The position numbers and the translations under genes are program-made. 64,000 nucleotides of DNA, from assembly GCA_902729415.1 (NCBI GenBank), contig CACVCF010000068.1, forward strand, positions 23,239-87,238. The letters are read 5' to 3'. Shown here in pieces: positions 1 to 8,986 of the stretch. The notes under the pieces were generated by a model. The model saw nothing but the letters and a program-made list of their open reading frames with translations. It made no database searches and was not told the DNA's origin. Every line of letters starts with the position of its first letter. Within the stretch, counting starts at the first letter, position 1. The DNA comes from Terasakiella magnetica (lineage in GTDB: Bacteria > Pseudomonadota > Alphaproteobacteria > Rhodospirillales > Magnetospirillaceae).

Positions 1-2
1 AT

Positions 3-2021
3 GTGGGCGGCTATCAGGGGGCGCCGGTATCGCACCTGATGGACGTTCTGATCGATGCCGAGGATCTGCTGGCCGAACTGGGCATCCACATCGAGGCCTG
101 CACCAACGAAGCCGCCGCCGCCGCCATGCTGGGCGCCTCCATCGCCTATCCCATCCGCGGCGCCGTGACCTGGAAATCGGTGGTGGGCACCAATGTCGCT
201 TCGGACGCTTTGTCCAATCTGGCGTCGCCCGGCGTCAAGGGCGGGGCGCTGATCATCATCGGCGAGGATTACGGCGACGGCGCCAGCGTCATTCAAGAGC
301 GCAGCCACGCCTTCGCCATGAAGTCATCGCTGTGGCTGCTCGACCCCCGGCCCGATCTGCCCAGCATCACCGCCATGGTGGAGACAGGCTTCGAACTGTC
401 GGAAGCCAGCAACACCCCGGTCATCCTGGAATTGCGGATCAAGGCCTGCCACGTCACCGGCCAGTTCGAGACCAAGGACAACCGCAAGGCCGCCATCTCG
501 CGCCTTGCCCCCACCGGGGCGCCCGCCGCCTTCGATTACGGCACCTTGTCGCATCCGCCCTCCACCTTCACCCACGAAATCGCCAAGGTGGAAGACCGCC
601 TGCCCGCCGCCCGACGCTTCATCCGCGAGCACCACCTGAACGAAGTCTTCGAAGGCGACATGGCCGATATCGGCATTATCGTGCAGGGTGGGCTATTCAA
701 CAGCCTGCAACGGGCGCTGCTGCGCCTTGGTCTGTCCGATCCCTTCGGCGCCAGCCGGATCCCGCTTTACTGCCTCAACGTCACCTATCCCCTGATCCCC
801 GAGGAGGTGGCCGAGTTCTGCGCCTCCAAGCGGGCCATCCTCATGGTCGAGGAAGGCACCCCGGACTATATCGAGCAGGCGGTAGGCCAAGTGCTGCGCA
901 AGGCCGGGCTGAGCACCGCGCTGTTCGGCAAGGGCTGCCTGCCCCAGGCAGGGGAATACACCTCGGACGTGCTGGCGGCGGGGCTGGCCGCCTTCCTGGC
1001 CGAGGCCAGGCCCGAAGGCTTCGACGCCGCCCCGGCCACGGCGCTGGTGGCGCAGGTCGAAGCCCACCGCACCCAAGCCGCCACCCTGATCGAAGCGGCG
1101 CTTCCCGGCCGCCAGCCCGGCTTTTGCACCGGCTGTCCCGAGCGTCCGGTGTTTTCAGCCCTGAAGCTGGCCCAGAAGGAAATCGGCCCCACCCATATCA
1201 GCGCCGATATCGGCTGTCATTCCTTCGGCACCCTGCCGCCCTTCAACATGGGCAACACCATCTTGGGCTTCGGCATGTCGCTGGCCAGCGCCGCCGCCAT
1301 CAGTTCCAACACCGGCAAGCGCCCGGTCAGCATCATGGGCGACGGCGGCTTTTGGCATAACGGCATCATCTCCGGCGTGGCGGGCACCTTGTTCAACAAG
1401 GGCGACGGTGTGCTGGTGATCCTGCAAAACGGCTATACCTCGGCCACCGGCCAGCAATTCATGCCCTCGACCCTGGCCGAGGGCCATCGCGCCGAGCAGC
1501 CGATGAATATCGAGCGCACCTTGCGCTCCATGGGGGTGACGTGGCTGAAGACGGTGCGGTCCTATTCGGTGGGGACCATGAAAAAGGTGCTGCAAGAGGC
1601 CATCGGCAGCGCCGAGAAAGGCCTGAAGGTCATCATCGCCGACGGTGAATGTCAGTTGGCCCGCCAACGCCGGGTCAAATCCGAGGATGCGGCCCGGCTG
1701 AAGGCAGGCGGGCGGGTGGTGCGGGTGCGCTATGGCGTCGATGACGAGATCTGTTCCGGCGACCATTCCTGCATCCGGCTGTCGGGCTGCCCGTCCTTGA
1801 CCATCAAGCCCAACCCCGACCCCTTGCGCGACGAGCCGGTGGCCGCGGTAATCCAGTCTTGCGTCGGCTGCGGATTGTGCGGCGAGGTCGCCCATGCCGC
1901 CGTGCTGTGCCCATCCTTCTGGCGGGCCGAGATCATCCAGAACCCCAGCCGGTTCGATCTGTGGCGCGACCGTTGGAACAAACGCGCCATCGGCTGGCTG
2001 CACGGGAGGGCCGCATCATGA
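3..2021 (+). CDS. iorA: Indolepyruvate:ferredoxin oxidoreductase, alpha subunit (5' end outside window)
   Basis: Oxidatively decarboxylates arylpyruvates (indolepyruvate, phenylpyruvate) to aryl-acetyl-CoA with ferredoxin as acceptor; cytoplasmic and oxygen-sensitive in known members. 672 residues are visible. The first ones (GGYQGAPVSH) match the family's N-terminal YPGTPS-like motif, so roughly the first 30-40 residues lie upstream of the window. The thiamine-diphosphate site is seen as GDGGFWHNG near residue 446 followed by the downstream Asn (LQNGYTS). Cysteines at FCTGCP (about 375) and a C-terminal Fe-S domain (CSGDHSC, then CVGCGLCG, then LCP) would bind clusters. The stop overlaps the iorB start as ATGA, indicating translational coupling. 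The arylpyruvate preference cannot be read from the sequence. Confidence 0.88.
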   Translation: MGGYQGAPVSHLMDVLIDAEDLLAELGIHIEACTNEAAAAAMLGASIAYPIRGAVTWKSVVGTNVASDALSNLASPGVKGGALIIIGEDYGDGASVIQERSHAFAMKSSLWLLDPRPDLPSITAMVETGFELSEASNTPVILELRIKACHVTGQFETKDNRKAAISRLAPTGAPAAFDYGTLSHPPSTFTHEIAKVEDRLPAARRFIREHHLNEVFEGDMADIGIIVQGGLFNSLQRALLRLGLSDPFGASRIPLYCLNVTYPLIPEEVAEFCASKRAILMVEEGTPDYIEQAVGQVLRKAGLSTALFGKGCLPQAGEYTSDVLAAGLAAFLAEARPEGFDAAPATALVAQVEAHRTQAATLIEAALPGRQPGFCTGCPERPVFSALKLAQKEIGPTHISADIGCHSFGTLPPFNMGNTILGFGMSLASAAAISSNTGKRPVSIMGDGGFWHNGIISGVAGTLFNKGDGVLVILQNGYTSATGQQFMPSTLAEGHRAEQPMNIERTLRSMGVTWLKTVRSYSVGTMKKVLQEAIGSAEKGLKVIIADGECQLARQRRVKSEDAARLKAGGRVVRVRYGVDDEICSGDHSCIRLSGCPSLTIKPNPDPLRDEPVAAVIQSCVGCGLCGEVAHAAVLCPSFWRAEIIQNPSRFDLWRDRWNKRAIGWLHGRAAS

Positions 2022-3532
2022 AGCCCATCACCATTCTGATCGGCGCCATGGGCGGCGAAGGCGGCGGCGTCCTCACCGACTGGCTGGTGGAAGCCGCCGG
2101 CGCCGAGGGCTATGCCGTGCAAAGCACCTCGGTCCCCGGCGTCGCCCAGCGTACCGGCGCCACCAATTACTATATCGAGATCTACCCCACCCCCCTGGCC
2201 CAACTGAACGGTCAGCGCCCCATCCTGGCTCTGGCACCGTCGGTGGGGGATGTGGATCTGGTGGTTGCCACCGAGTTGATGGAGGCCGTCCGCGTGGTGA
2301 CGCGGGGCTATGCCGATCCGGCCCGCACCCTGTTGATCGCCTCGACCCATCGGGTATTCGCGGTGGCCGAGAAAACCGCGCCCGGCGATGGCCGCTATGA
2401 CGAGGCGGCGCTGGCCCAGGCCCTGGAAGCCGGGACCAAGACCCGCATTCTGTTCGACATGGAGCAGGCGGCCAAAAGCGTGGGCTGTCTGGTCAATTCG
2501 GTGCTGCTGGGCGCCATCGCGGGCAGCGGCATCCTGCCCCTGACGCCCGCGACCTTCGAGGCCGGGATCAAGGCGGCGGGCAAGGCGGTCACCAGCAACC
2601 TCAAAGGCTTCGAGATCGGCCTTGCGGCGGCGCGGGGCCAGACCCCCGCCCCGGCCCTGCCCGACCACAAGCGCCCCCTGCCCCCCTCCGATGCCGCCGA
2701 ACGGCTGTGGCCCCGCATCAGGGCCGAACTGCCGGAAGCCGCCTGGCCCATGGCCGGGGAAGGGGTGAAACGGCTGATCGCCTATCAGGACCGTCGCTAT
2801 GCCGGGCTTTATCTCGACCGCCTCGGCCCCATCGCCGCCGCCGAACGGAACGCGGGCGGCAAGGGCAACCTGACCCGCAGCGTAGCGCGGCTATTGGCGG
2901 TGCGCATGGCGTTCGAAGACGTGATCCGGGTGGCGCAGTTGAAGACCGATCCCGAACGGCTGGCCCGCATCCGCCGCGAGGTCGGGGCCGCTCCCGGCCA
3001 GCCGCTGGTGGTCAAGGACTTCCTCAAACCCGGCGTGGAGGAGATCTGCTCGCTGCTGCCGTCCATCCTGGCCCGGCCCATCCTGGCGCTGGCCCACCGG
3101 CGCGGTTGGACCCAGACTCTCTATTGGGGCCGCGAAGTCGCCAGCACCGGTATCGGCGGCCATCTCGGTCTGTGGCTGATGGCCCGCCTGCGGCCCTGGA
3201 GGCGCTTCAGCCATCGCTGGGGCGAGGAGCAGGGAGAAATCACCCTGTGGCTGGATTCCATCCTGGCGGCAGCGGCGATTTCACCGCTGCTGGCCCTGGA
3301 AACCGCCGAATGCGCCCGCATGATCAAGGGCTATGGCGATACCTGGCGCCGGGGCAGCGGCAATTTCCGCCGTATCCGTGACGCGGTGCTGGCGCCCACC
3401 CTCGCCGGGCGCTGGCCGCTGGCCTTTGCCCTCGACGCTTTGGCCAATGCGCGGGCCGCCGCCGCCGCAGATCCCGACGGCGACGGCCTGATCCGCACCC
3501 TGGAGGCCATCACCGCCAAATCACCCGGTTGA
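2018..3532 (+). CDS. iorB: Indolepyruvate oxidoreductase, beta subunit with C-terminal DUF6537-type extension
   Basis: Partner of the preceding alpha subunit. The ATG lies inside the iorA stop (ATGA) and begins MKPITILIGAMGGEGGGV, the typical start of the gamma/beta domain of 2-oxoacid:acceptor oxidoreductases. The protein is 504 residues. About the first 190 form the catalytic-partner domain (GVAQRTGATNYY motif); the remaining 300 or so resemble the extension fused to IorB in many Proteobacteria, including the HRRGWTQTLYWGR stretch. Together the two genes suggest anaerobic catabolism of aromatic amino acids. The extension's function is unknown to me. Confidence 0.85.
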   Translation: MKPITILIGAMGGEGGGVLTDWLVEAAGAEGYAVQSTSVPGVAQRTGATNYYIEIYPTPLAQLNGQRPILALAPSVGDVDLVVATELMEAVRVVTRGYADPARTLLIASTHRVFAVAEKTAPGDGRYDEAALAQALEAGTKTRILFDMEQAAKSVGCLVNSVLLGAIAGSGILPLTPATFEAGIKAAGKAVTSNLKGFEIGLAAARGQTPAPALPDHKRPLPPSDAAERLWPRIRAELPEAAWPMAGEGVKRLIAYQDRRYAGLYLDRLGPIAAAERNAGGKGNLTRSVARLLAVRMAFEDVIRVAQLKTDPERLARIRREVGAAPGQPLVVKDFLKPGVEEICSLLPSILARPILALAHRRGWTQTLYWGREVASTGIGGHLGLWLMARLRPWRRFSHRWGEEQGEITLWLDSILAAAAISPLLALETAECARMIKGYGDTWRRGSGNFRRIRDAVLAPTLAGRWPLAFALDALANARAAAAADPDGDGLIRTLEAITAKSPG

Positions 3533-3577
3533 CAGGCCCGGCGGCAGCCCCCGATCATGGCGGCAAAGGGGGCCGTC

Positions 3578-4519
3578 ATGATCTTCCGGTTGGGGGTTGC
3601 ACTGTGTCTGGCCGCGGGGATGGCAAAGGCCGAGCCCCTGCGGCTGCAGGGCTATGTGGAAGGCGATTTCGTCCGCATCGGCTCGCCCCAATCGGGCACC
3701 CTACGCGAAATGGCGGTCAAGGATGGCGACCGGATCAAGGCCGGGACGCCGCTGTTCAGCCTGGATACCGTCATCGAGGCCGCCGCCCGCGATCAGGCCG
3801 CCGCCGAACTGGCCCAGGCCGAAGCGGTGCTGGCCAATCTCAGGAAGGGCAAGCGCCCCGACGAATTGAAGGCCATCACCGAGCAGAAGGCCCAGGCCGC
3901 CGCCGCCCTGGTCCTGTCGGAAGCCACCTTGAAGCGTCAGGACGCCCTGGCCCGCAACGATTTCGCCTCGCGCGCCCGCCTCGACGAGGCCCGCGCCGCC
4001 CTGAACCGTGACCGTGCCCTGGTGCGGCAGATGGAGGCCGAGTACCGCAGTGCGGTGCTGGGCGCCCGGCCCGACGAGATCGCGGCCCAAGATGCCCTGG
4101 TGTCGCGCAACCGCGCCGAGCTGATCAAGGCCGACAAGCGCTTGGCCGATCTGGCGCCACCAGCGCCCGGCGATGCGGTGGTGGAAAAGGTCTATTACCG
4201 CCCCGGCGAATTCGTCGCCGCCGGACAGCCGGTGGTGTCGTTGCTGCCGCCGGGTAATATCAAACTGGTGTTCTTCCTGCCCGAGCCCCGGCTGGGGGCG
4301 CTGCGCCTGGGCCAAACCGTGGGCTTCGCCTGCGATTCCTGCGGCGCGGGCAAGGCGGTGGTGTCGTTCATCGCCTCGCAGGCGGAATACACGCCTCCGG
4401 TGATCTACAGCGTCGAAAGCCGCGACAAGCTGGTGTTCCGCATTGAGGCGCGGGGCATGGAAACTGGCGCGGCGCTCCATCCCGGCCAGCCCGTGGACGT
4501 GACGCTGGAGGACAGGTGA
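3578..4519 (+). CDS. HlyD-family periplasmic adaptor (membrane fusion) protein
   Basis: Probably links the ABC exporter encoded next to an outer-membrane channel. The ATG at 3578 was chosen because AAAGGGGG lies about seven bases upstream and the product then starts with a clean signal peptide (MIFRLGVALCLAAGMAKA). An upstream in-frame ATG at 3557 is possible. The 313-residue protein has an N-terminal lipoyl-like half motif (GTLREMAVKDGDRIKAGTPL), a long Ala/Glu-rich coiled coil (about 60-180), the second lipoyl half (YYRPGEFVAAGQPVVSLL), then a beta-barrel region. This is the YbhG/YhiI type of adaptor. The stop overlaps the next start. Substrate unknown. Confidence 0.8.
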   Translation: MIFRLGVALCLAAGMAKAEPLRLQGYVEGDFVRIGSPQSGTLREMAVKDGDRIKAGTPLFSLDTVIEAAARDQAAAELAQAEAVLANLRKGKRPDELKAITEQKAQAAAALVLSEATLKRQDALARNDFASRARLDEARAALNRDRALVRQMEAEYRSAVLGARPDEIAAQDALVSRNRAELIKADKRLADLAPPAPGDAVVEKVYYRPGEFVAAGQPVVSLLPPGNIKLVFFLPEPRLGALRLGQTVGFACDSCGAGKAVVSFIASQAEYTPPVIYSVESRDKLVFRIEARGMETGAALHPGQPVDVTLEDR

Positions 4520-5442
4520 ATCCGCCGCTCGCCATTGATGTCGAGGGGCTGGAGAAGCGCTTTGACGGCCGCTGCGTGGTGCGCGATTTTTCCATTCAGG
4601 TGCCCAAGGGCCGCATCTTCGGCTTTCTCGGCCCCAACGGCTCGGGTAAGACCACCACCATCCGCATGCTGTGCGGGCTTTTGACCCCCGATGCCGGGAC
4701 CGGGCGTTGCCTGGGCTTCGATATCCGCCATCAGGCCGCCGCCATCAAGCGCCGGGTCGGCTATATGACCCAGCGCTTCAGCCTCTATGAAGACCTCACC
4801 ATCGCCGAGAATTTGGATTTCGTCGCCCACGTCTATGGCCTGGACCGCCGCCGGGCACGGGTGGACGAGGCGTTGGAGCAATTGGGCCTCGGCCAGCGGC
4901 GGCGCCAACTGGCGGGCACCTTGTCGGGCGGCTGGAAGCAGCGTCTGGCCCTGGCCACCTGCGTTTTGCACCAACCCGAGCTGCTGTTGCTGGATGAACC
5001 CACCGCCGGGGTCGATCCCAAGGCACGGCGCGACTTCTGGGACCACATCCACGCCTTGGCCCAAGGTGGCATGACGGTGCTGGTCAGCACCCATTACATG
5101 GATGAGGCCGAGCGCTGCCACGAGATCTGCTATCTCGCCTATGGCCGCCTGCTGGTGCGCGGCACCGTGCCCGAGGTGACGGCGGGCTCGGGCCTGGTGA
5201 CCTGGCTGGTCAGCGGCGATGGTGCAGACGCCCTGGCCCGTACGCTTCACAACCGCCCCGGCATCGCCATGGCGGTACCGTTCGGCTCGGCCCTTCATGT
5301 CAGCGGCACCGACGCGGCGGCACTGGAGGCGGCGATCGCACCCTGGCGTCACGCCCCCGGCCTGACCTGGAGCCGAACCGAGCCCAGCCTGGAAGACGTG
5401 TTCATCCACCTGATGGACAGCGCCGAGGACAATTTCCAATGA
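4516..5442 (+). CDS. ABC-2 type exporter, ATP-binding protein
   Basis: Hydrolyses ATP to drive the adjacent permease. The GTG start at 4516 overlaps the upstream stop. The 308-residue protein has Walker A GPNGSGKT (39-46), signature LSGGWKQRL (about 139) and Walker B LLLLDEPTAGVDP (about 157), followed by the VSTHYMDEAERC switch region typical of the drug/polysaccharide ABC-2 subfamily (YbhF/CcmA-like). It carries one nucleotide-binding domain, whereas YbhF has two, so a dimer is expected. It overlaps the permease gene by four bases. Confidence 0.88.
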   Translation: MNPPLAIDVEGLEKRFDGRCVVRDFSIQVPKGRIFGFLGPNGSGKTTTIRMLCGLLTPDAGTGRCLGFDIRHQAAAIKRRVGYMTQRFSLYEDLTIAENLDFVAHVYGLDRRRARVDEALEQLGLGQRRRQLAGTLSGGWKQRLALATCVLHQPELLLLDEPTAGVDPKARRDFWDHIHALAQGGMTVLVSTHYMDEAERCHEICYLAYGRLLVRGTVPEVTAGSGLVTWLVSGDGADALARTLHNRPGIAMAVPFGSALHVSGTDAAALEAAIAPWRHAPGLTWSRTEPSLEDVFIHLMDSAEDNFQ

Positions 5443-6590
5443 CCGGCGACCCCGCCCGCTTCCCACTGTCTTGGACCCGTGTGGTGGCGATCATGGTCAA
5501 GGAGGTCATCCAGATGCGGCGCGACCGCCTGACCTTCGCCATGATGATCGGGGTGCCGCTGTTGCAGTTGATGCTGTTCGGCTATGCCATCAACAGCGAC
5601 CCCAAGGCCCTGCCCACGCTGGTCAATATCCAAGACAACGGGCCGTTCGCCCGCGCCCTGGTCAGCGCCCTCGGCAATTCCTCCTATTTTCGGGTCGAGG
5701 GCGAAGTGGCAAGCATGGCCGAGGCCGAACACAGGCTGGCCAATGGCGACGCCCAATTCGTGGTCACCATCCCCGCCGGATTCGAAAAAGCCCTGGTGCG
5801 GGGCGAGCGCCCGGCGCTGCTGGTGGAAGCCGATGCCACCGACCCGGCTTCAGCCAGCAATGCGGTGGCGGCGCTGACGGTGCTGATCCGCACCGCCCTG
5901 GACCCGGCGCTGACCGGCCCTCTGGCCGGGTTGAAGAGCGGCCCCGACCCCATCGACCTCCGGGTCCACCGCCGCTACAACCCGGAAGGCATCTCCCAGT
6001 ACAACATCGTCCCCGGCCTGATGGGGGTGATCCTGACCATGACCATGGTGATGATGACGGCGCTGGCGGTAACGCGCGAGCGCGAGCGCGGCACCATGGA
6101 AAGCCTGCTGGCCATGCCGGTGCGCCCATCCGAAGTCATGGTGGGCAAGATCCTGCCCTATATCGTCATGGGCTATGTCCAGGTGGTGGTGATTCTGGCC
6201 GCCGCCCGCTGGCTGTTCGGGGTGCCGGGGGTGGGCAGCCTGTCCCTGCTGACGATCACGCTTTTGCTGTTCATCGCCGCCAATCTGGCGGTGGGGTTTA
6301 CCTTCTCCACCGTGGCCAAGAACCAGTTGCAGGCGTTGCAGATGTCGTTCTTCTTCTTTCTGCCCTCAATCTTGCTGTCGGGCTTCATGTTCCCGTTCCG
6401 GGGCATGCCGGGATGGGCGCAATGGGTGGGTGAGATCTTTCCCCTGACCCATTTCCTACGGGTGGTGCGGGGCATCTTGCTGAAAGGCAACGGCCTAGCC
6501 GAAATCTGGCCCGAACTGTGGCCCATCGCCGCCTTCCTCGCCGCCTGCGCCCTGGTGGCGCTGCGGCGCTACCGCATGACGCTGGATTGA
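5439..6590 (+). CDS. ABC-2 type exporter, permease protein
   Basis: Membrane subunit of the HlyD/ABC export system. The 383-residue protein has a first transmembrane segment near residues 28-46 (LTFAMMIGVPLLQLMLFGYAI), a large extracytoplasmic domain of about 120 residues, then five hydrophobic segments in the C-terminal half with the conserved ERERGTMESLLAMPV motif of the ABC-2 family. Homology to YhhJ/YbhR is clear from the architecture. Only one permease is encoded, whereas ybhFSR-type operons carry two, so it probably forms a homodimer. The gene ends just before the convergent sulfotransferase gene with no space for a terminator. Confidence 0.85.
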   Translation: MTGDPARFPLSWTRVVAIMVKEVIQMRRDRLTFAMMIGVPLLQLMLFGYAINSDPKALPTLVNIQDNGPFARALVSALGNSSYFRVEGEVASMAEAEHRLANGDAQFVVTIPAGFEKALVRGERPALLVEADATDPASASNAVAALTVLIRTALDPALTGPLAGLKSGPDPIDLRVHRRYNPEGISQYNIVPGLMGVILTMTMVMMTALAVTRERERGTMESLLAMPVRPSEVMVGKILPYIVMGYVQVVVILAAARWLFGVPGVGSLSLLTITLLLFIAANLAVGFTFSTVAKNQLQALQMSFFFFLPSILLSGFMFPFRGMPGWAQWVGEIFPLTHFLRVVRGILLKGNGLAEIWPELWPIAAFLAACALVALRRYRMTLD

Positions 6591-7430
6591 TCAGAGATAG
6601 CCCAGCCGCGTCATCACCCGGCCGTGATCGGTGCAAATGCGTTCGGCCTGGGCCTCGGTCAGGATATCGCGCCAGCCTCCGGCACCGCCGCGACGGAAGA
6701 ATACCGCCGCCTTTGGCGATTTTTCCACAAAACCCCGTTCGGCCTCCTGATGGCGCAAGGTGTCAAAACGGGTCGCGGCCACCGCACCTTCAATCGCCGC
6801 CGCCGTTACCGTCAGACCGATGGCGGCGGCAATACGCGTCAGAATGCCGGAAAGGCCGGTCAGCATGTCTTCATAGCGGACCGGGATCACCGGGAAGGCG
6901 GGACGGTCGAGCCAGCTTTCCACATGGCCGCTCCAATCCAGCACCGGTTGCGGCAGTTGCGGTTGCGCCCGGCGGCGCTGGCCCGACAGCCGATGGGCCG
7001 AAGACGCCATGTCGGCGATGGCTTGATCGATGCAGATTCCAGCGTGATGGCTGAGCGAAACCACGACGTCGCGGGGGTCGCGCACCATATAAACCGCGCC
7101 CAGGGTTATATCGGGCGGAAAAAGCGGTTGCCCCGGTGCCGCCTCCAGATAGGCCTCGTGAACCTTCCAGATCGCAGTCGTCCGCAATTCCGCCGCCATG
7201 GCGCGAAAGGCCGCCGGGCGGGCCGCCAGGATTTCCGCCTCGGAGAGGTCGGAGGACTCCACGTCCAGGGCCAGGTCGAAGGCACCGCGGTCGGCGGCGA
7301 TGGTTTCGTCGGCGACCCGGAAACGGTTGATATCCACCGCGCCGCCGCCCGAGCGCAGGCTGGACAGGGCAAGGCGCATCCAAGTGTTGCCCGATTTCGG
7401 GTAGGACGCCAGCCAGAAGAACCGCGTCAT
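6591..7430 (-). CDS. PAPS-dependent sulfotransferase family protein
   Basis: Predicted to move a sulfate group from PAPS to an unknown acceptor. The 279-residue protein shows both PAPS signatures: the 5'-phosphosulfate loop YPKSGNTWMR (residues 10-19) and the 3'-phosphate-binding segment MVRDPRDVVVS (115-125), plus VRYEDML downstream. The length is normal for the Sulfotransfer_1 family. The ATG overlaps the stop of the HPr-kinase-like gene (ATGA), placing it last in a three-gene minus-strand operon with that gene and the B2-type peptidase gene. Sulfotransferases accompany HprK-like kinases and nucleotidyltransferases in some lasso-peptide clusters. Sulfation of an exopolysaccharide is the main alternative. 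Confidence 0.82.
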   Translation of the reverse strand: MTRFFWLASYPKSGNTWMRLALSSLRSGGGAVDINRFRVADETIAADRGAFDLALDVESSDLSEAEILAARPAAFRAMAAELRTTAIWKVHEAYLEAAPGQPLFPPDITLGAVYMVRDPRDVVVSLSHHAGICIDQAIADMASSAHRLSGQRRRAQPQLPQPVLDWSGHVESWLDRPAFPVIPVRYEDMLTGLSGILTRIAAAIGLTVTAAAIEGAVAATRFDTLRHQEAERGFVEKSPKAAVFFRRGGAGGWRDILTEAQAERICTDHGRVMTRLGYL

Positions 7431-8359
7431 GGCAGCCGCTCCCGCAGCAGACCGGGGAGGGCCTCGGCAAACCCCGCCAAGCGGTCGAACCCCATGGGCC
7501 GGCAGAGCCCGAATTGCGGCACGTTTGCCGCCAGCGCCGCCGCAGCGGTAAATATTCCGTCACCCCCCGCCAGCGCCTCACCCGCCGCCCGCCGGTAGAT
7601 GGCGGAGCGCACCAAGGCCAAGGCCGCCAGACCGCCATGGCGGGTCAGCGGCGGACGGCCGCTAAGCCGTTCCTCCACCACATGGCAGACCGCCGCCAGT
7701 TTCAAGGGATGATCCCGAAACCCCGCCTCCTGCCACACCTCGAATTTTTCCATCGTCATGCCCGAACGCAGACGTCGGCCGGGGGACAGCGCCAAGGCCT
7801 CCAGGCTGTCTTGCCAAAGCTTCTGGCGGGGAAAGCTGGGCAGAACCAGGGCACGGCCAAGGTCCACCACCGTGACGTCATCGGACAGCAGCCGCCAGCC
7901 TTGGGCCAGCAGCGCGGCGGCCAGAGTGGATTTTCCCACTCCCGACGGCCCGGCGAAGGCGATGGCCCGCCCGTCCACCTCGACACAACTGGCGTGCAAC
8001 GGCAAAAGCCCCCTCTGGTGGCACAAAAAGCCAAAAACGCTGCCCAGCAGAAACAAGCCGATATCGGGGGCGTCGTCGGGCAGGCGGGGGGCCAACACAA
8101 CCTCGCATCCGCCACGGATCAGAAACGCCCCGACGTCGGCAATCTCGAACCGGGCGGTACCGTCGGCGGCGAATTGAGCAAAGGGAGTTTGGCGCACCAA
8201 ATCCGGTAGGGCCGACGGAACCTTGCCCCGCCGGATCACCATATCGGCAGGCCTGTCATCGCCGACCCATGGCGGCAATTCCGGCAGGGGAAAGTCGGAG
8301 ACAACCCGCAGGCCGCACAGGCAAAGGCCAGCCACAGAGGAGGCCACATTCAATTCCAT
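7427..8359 (-). CDS. HPr-kinase-related protein (HprK-related kinase A type)
   Basis: Probable protein or peptide kinase. A P-loop GPSGVGKST (residues 137-145) sits directly after LLPLHASCVEVDGRAIAFA, the arrangement of the HPr kinase C-terminal domain; SDDVTVVD follows as the next acidic motif. The N-terminal half of about 120 residues is not that of authentic HprK, and no HPr or PTS gene is nearby, so HPr is an unlikely substrate. Homologues associated with PqqD-like and B2-like proteins phosphorylate the lasso precursor in the paeninodin system. The ATG at 8359 was chosen; a TTG at 8374 overlapping the upstream stop would add five residues. It is co-transcribed with its neighbours. Confidence 0.72.
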   Translation of the reverse strand: MELNVASSVAGLCLCGLRVVSDFPLPELPPWVGDDRPADMVIRRGKVPSALPDLVRQTPFAQFAADGTARFEIADVGAFLIRGGCEVVLAPRLPDDAPDIGLFLLGSVFGFLCHQRGLLPLHASCVEVDGRAIAFAGPSGVGKSTLAAALLAQGWRLLSDDVTVVDLGRALVLPSFPRQKLWQDSLEALALSPGRRLRSGMTMEKFEVWQEAGFRDHPLKLAAVCHVVEERLSGRPPLTRHGGLAALALVRSAIYRRAAGEALAGGDGIFTAAAALAANVPQFGLCRPMGFDRLAGFAEALPGLLRERLP

Positions 8360-8370
8360 CGCGCCAAACG

Positions 8371-8823
8371 TCAAGACTCTCGGACCGAAAAGGCGGCGAT
8401 GGGGACAAAACCGCTTGCCGCGTCACCACCACCGCTGACGTCGTATTGCCCCGAAACCAGCCAAGCATGGGCCGCCCCCCCGCTTTTCGCGCGGGCGACC
8501 CCCATATGCAGGGTGGCGGGCAATCCCCGGCGGGCAAGAACCAGCAGCCCGGCCAGAGCCCGGCTCAGACAGGAGCTGGTCCCCGGCAGGCGCGCCGCCG
8601 CCGCCATGATCGCCCAGCGGACCCGAGCAATCTCGGCGGCGCGATTGGCTGGAGCCTCCCGCGGCGGAGTGATGGGGGGAGCAAGAATACGGAAAACCCA
8701 GCGGACCGGCAGCAGGGCAAGCGCCACCCGCACCAAGGCCAACAAGATCACCACGTCCCGCACCAAGATACGGTCGGCGGCATTCATCGCGGACAGTTTG
8801 CGGAGATCACCCTTGCGCCACAT
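8371..8823 (-). CDS. Lasso-peptide B2-type (transglutaminase-like) leader peptidase homologue
   Basis: Family members are cysteine proteases that remove the leader of lasso-type precursors once the leader is bound by a PqqD-like B1 protein. The 150-residue protein has the expected layout: a hydrophobic N-terminal third (ILVRDVVILLALVRVALALL) and a C-terminal catalytic part with Cys85 in SSCLSRALA, His119 in AAHAWLV and Asp128 in QYDVSGG as the likely triad. GGGGAAGGG-like purine runs precede the ATG at about eight bases. It is first in the minus-strand operon with the HprK-like and sulfotransferase genes and diverges from the PqqD-like gene. No lasso cyclase lies in this window, so the true substrate is open. 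Confidence 0.72.
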   Translation of the reverse strand: MWRKGDLRKLSAMNAADRILVRDVVILLALVRVALALLPVRWVFRILAPPITPPREAPANRAAEIARVRWAIMAAAARLPGTSSCLSRALAGLLVLARRGLPATLHMGVARAKSGGAAHAWLVSGQYDVSGGGDAASGFVPIAAFSVRES

Positions 8824-8936
8824 GCGCCAATCCCTTCCCCTTCCGGCTCACGATAACCGCGAACGGTCGATCCAACCATCAAACCTACCATCCGCGCGCG
8901 AAATTCGTCCATATCAATTGGCGTAAAAACAACCAT
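8784..8936 (-). CDS. Candidate small peptide gene upstream of the B2-type peptidase (speculative)
   Basis: A 50-codon reading frame starts at ATG 8936 (MVVFTPIDMDEF...) and runs 40 bases into the B2 gene in another frame. It has a Gly/Glu-rich second half (GYREPEGEGIG) with two later cysteines. It sits where a precursor gene could be and has a Thr a few residues before a Gly that could start a core. Against it: no good ribosome-binding site, codon third positions unlike genuine genes here, and an unusual overlap. I list it only because the surrounding tailoring genes require a substrate peptide. Conservation has not been tested. Confidence 0.15.
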   Translation of the reverse strand: MVVFTPIDMDEFRARMVGLMVGSTVRGYREPEGEGIGACGARVISANCPR

Positions 8937-8986
8937 TTAATTGCACAACGCCTCATCTTCTTCACCCCTTAGCCCTGGCAAGCCAA

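Noticed and set aside
1155..2003. Long antisense frame over iorA, and many similar frames over other genes
   Set aside because: Shadow frames typical of GC-rich DNA; they show no domain motifs and are fully covered by well-supported genes on the other strand.
8822..8926. A 34-codon plus-strand frame (MRQSLPLPAHDNRER...) in the same gap
   Set aside because: No ribosome-binding site, overlaps the B2 gene start antisense, and the composition looks like non-coding sequence.
8890..8962. A 23-codon frame on the minus strand (MRRCAIKWLFLRQ...) behind a purine-rich site between the divergent tailoring operons
   Set aside because: Too short and rich in bulky residues with no leader/core pattern; it lies in the AT-rich promoter gap where such frames arise by chance.
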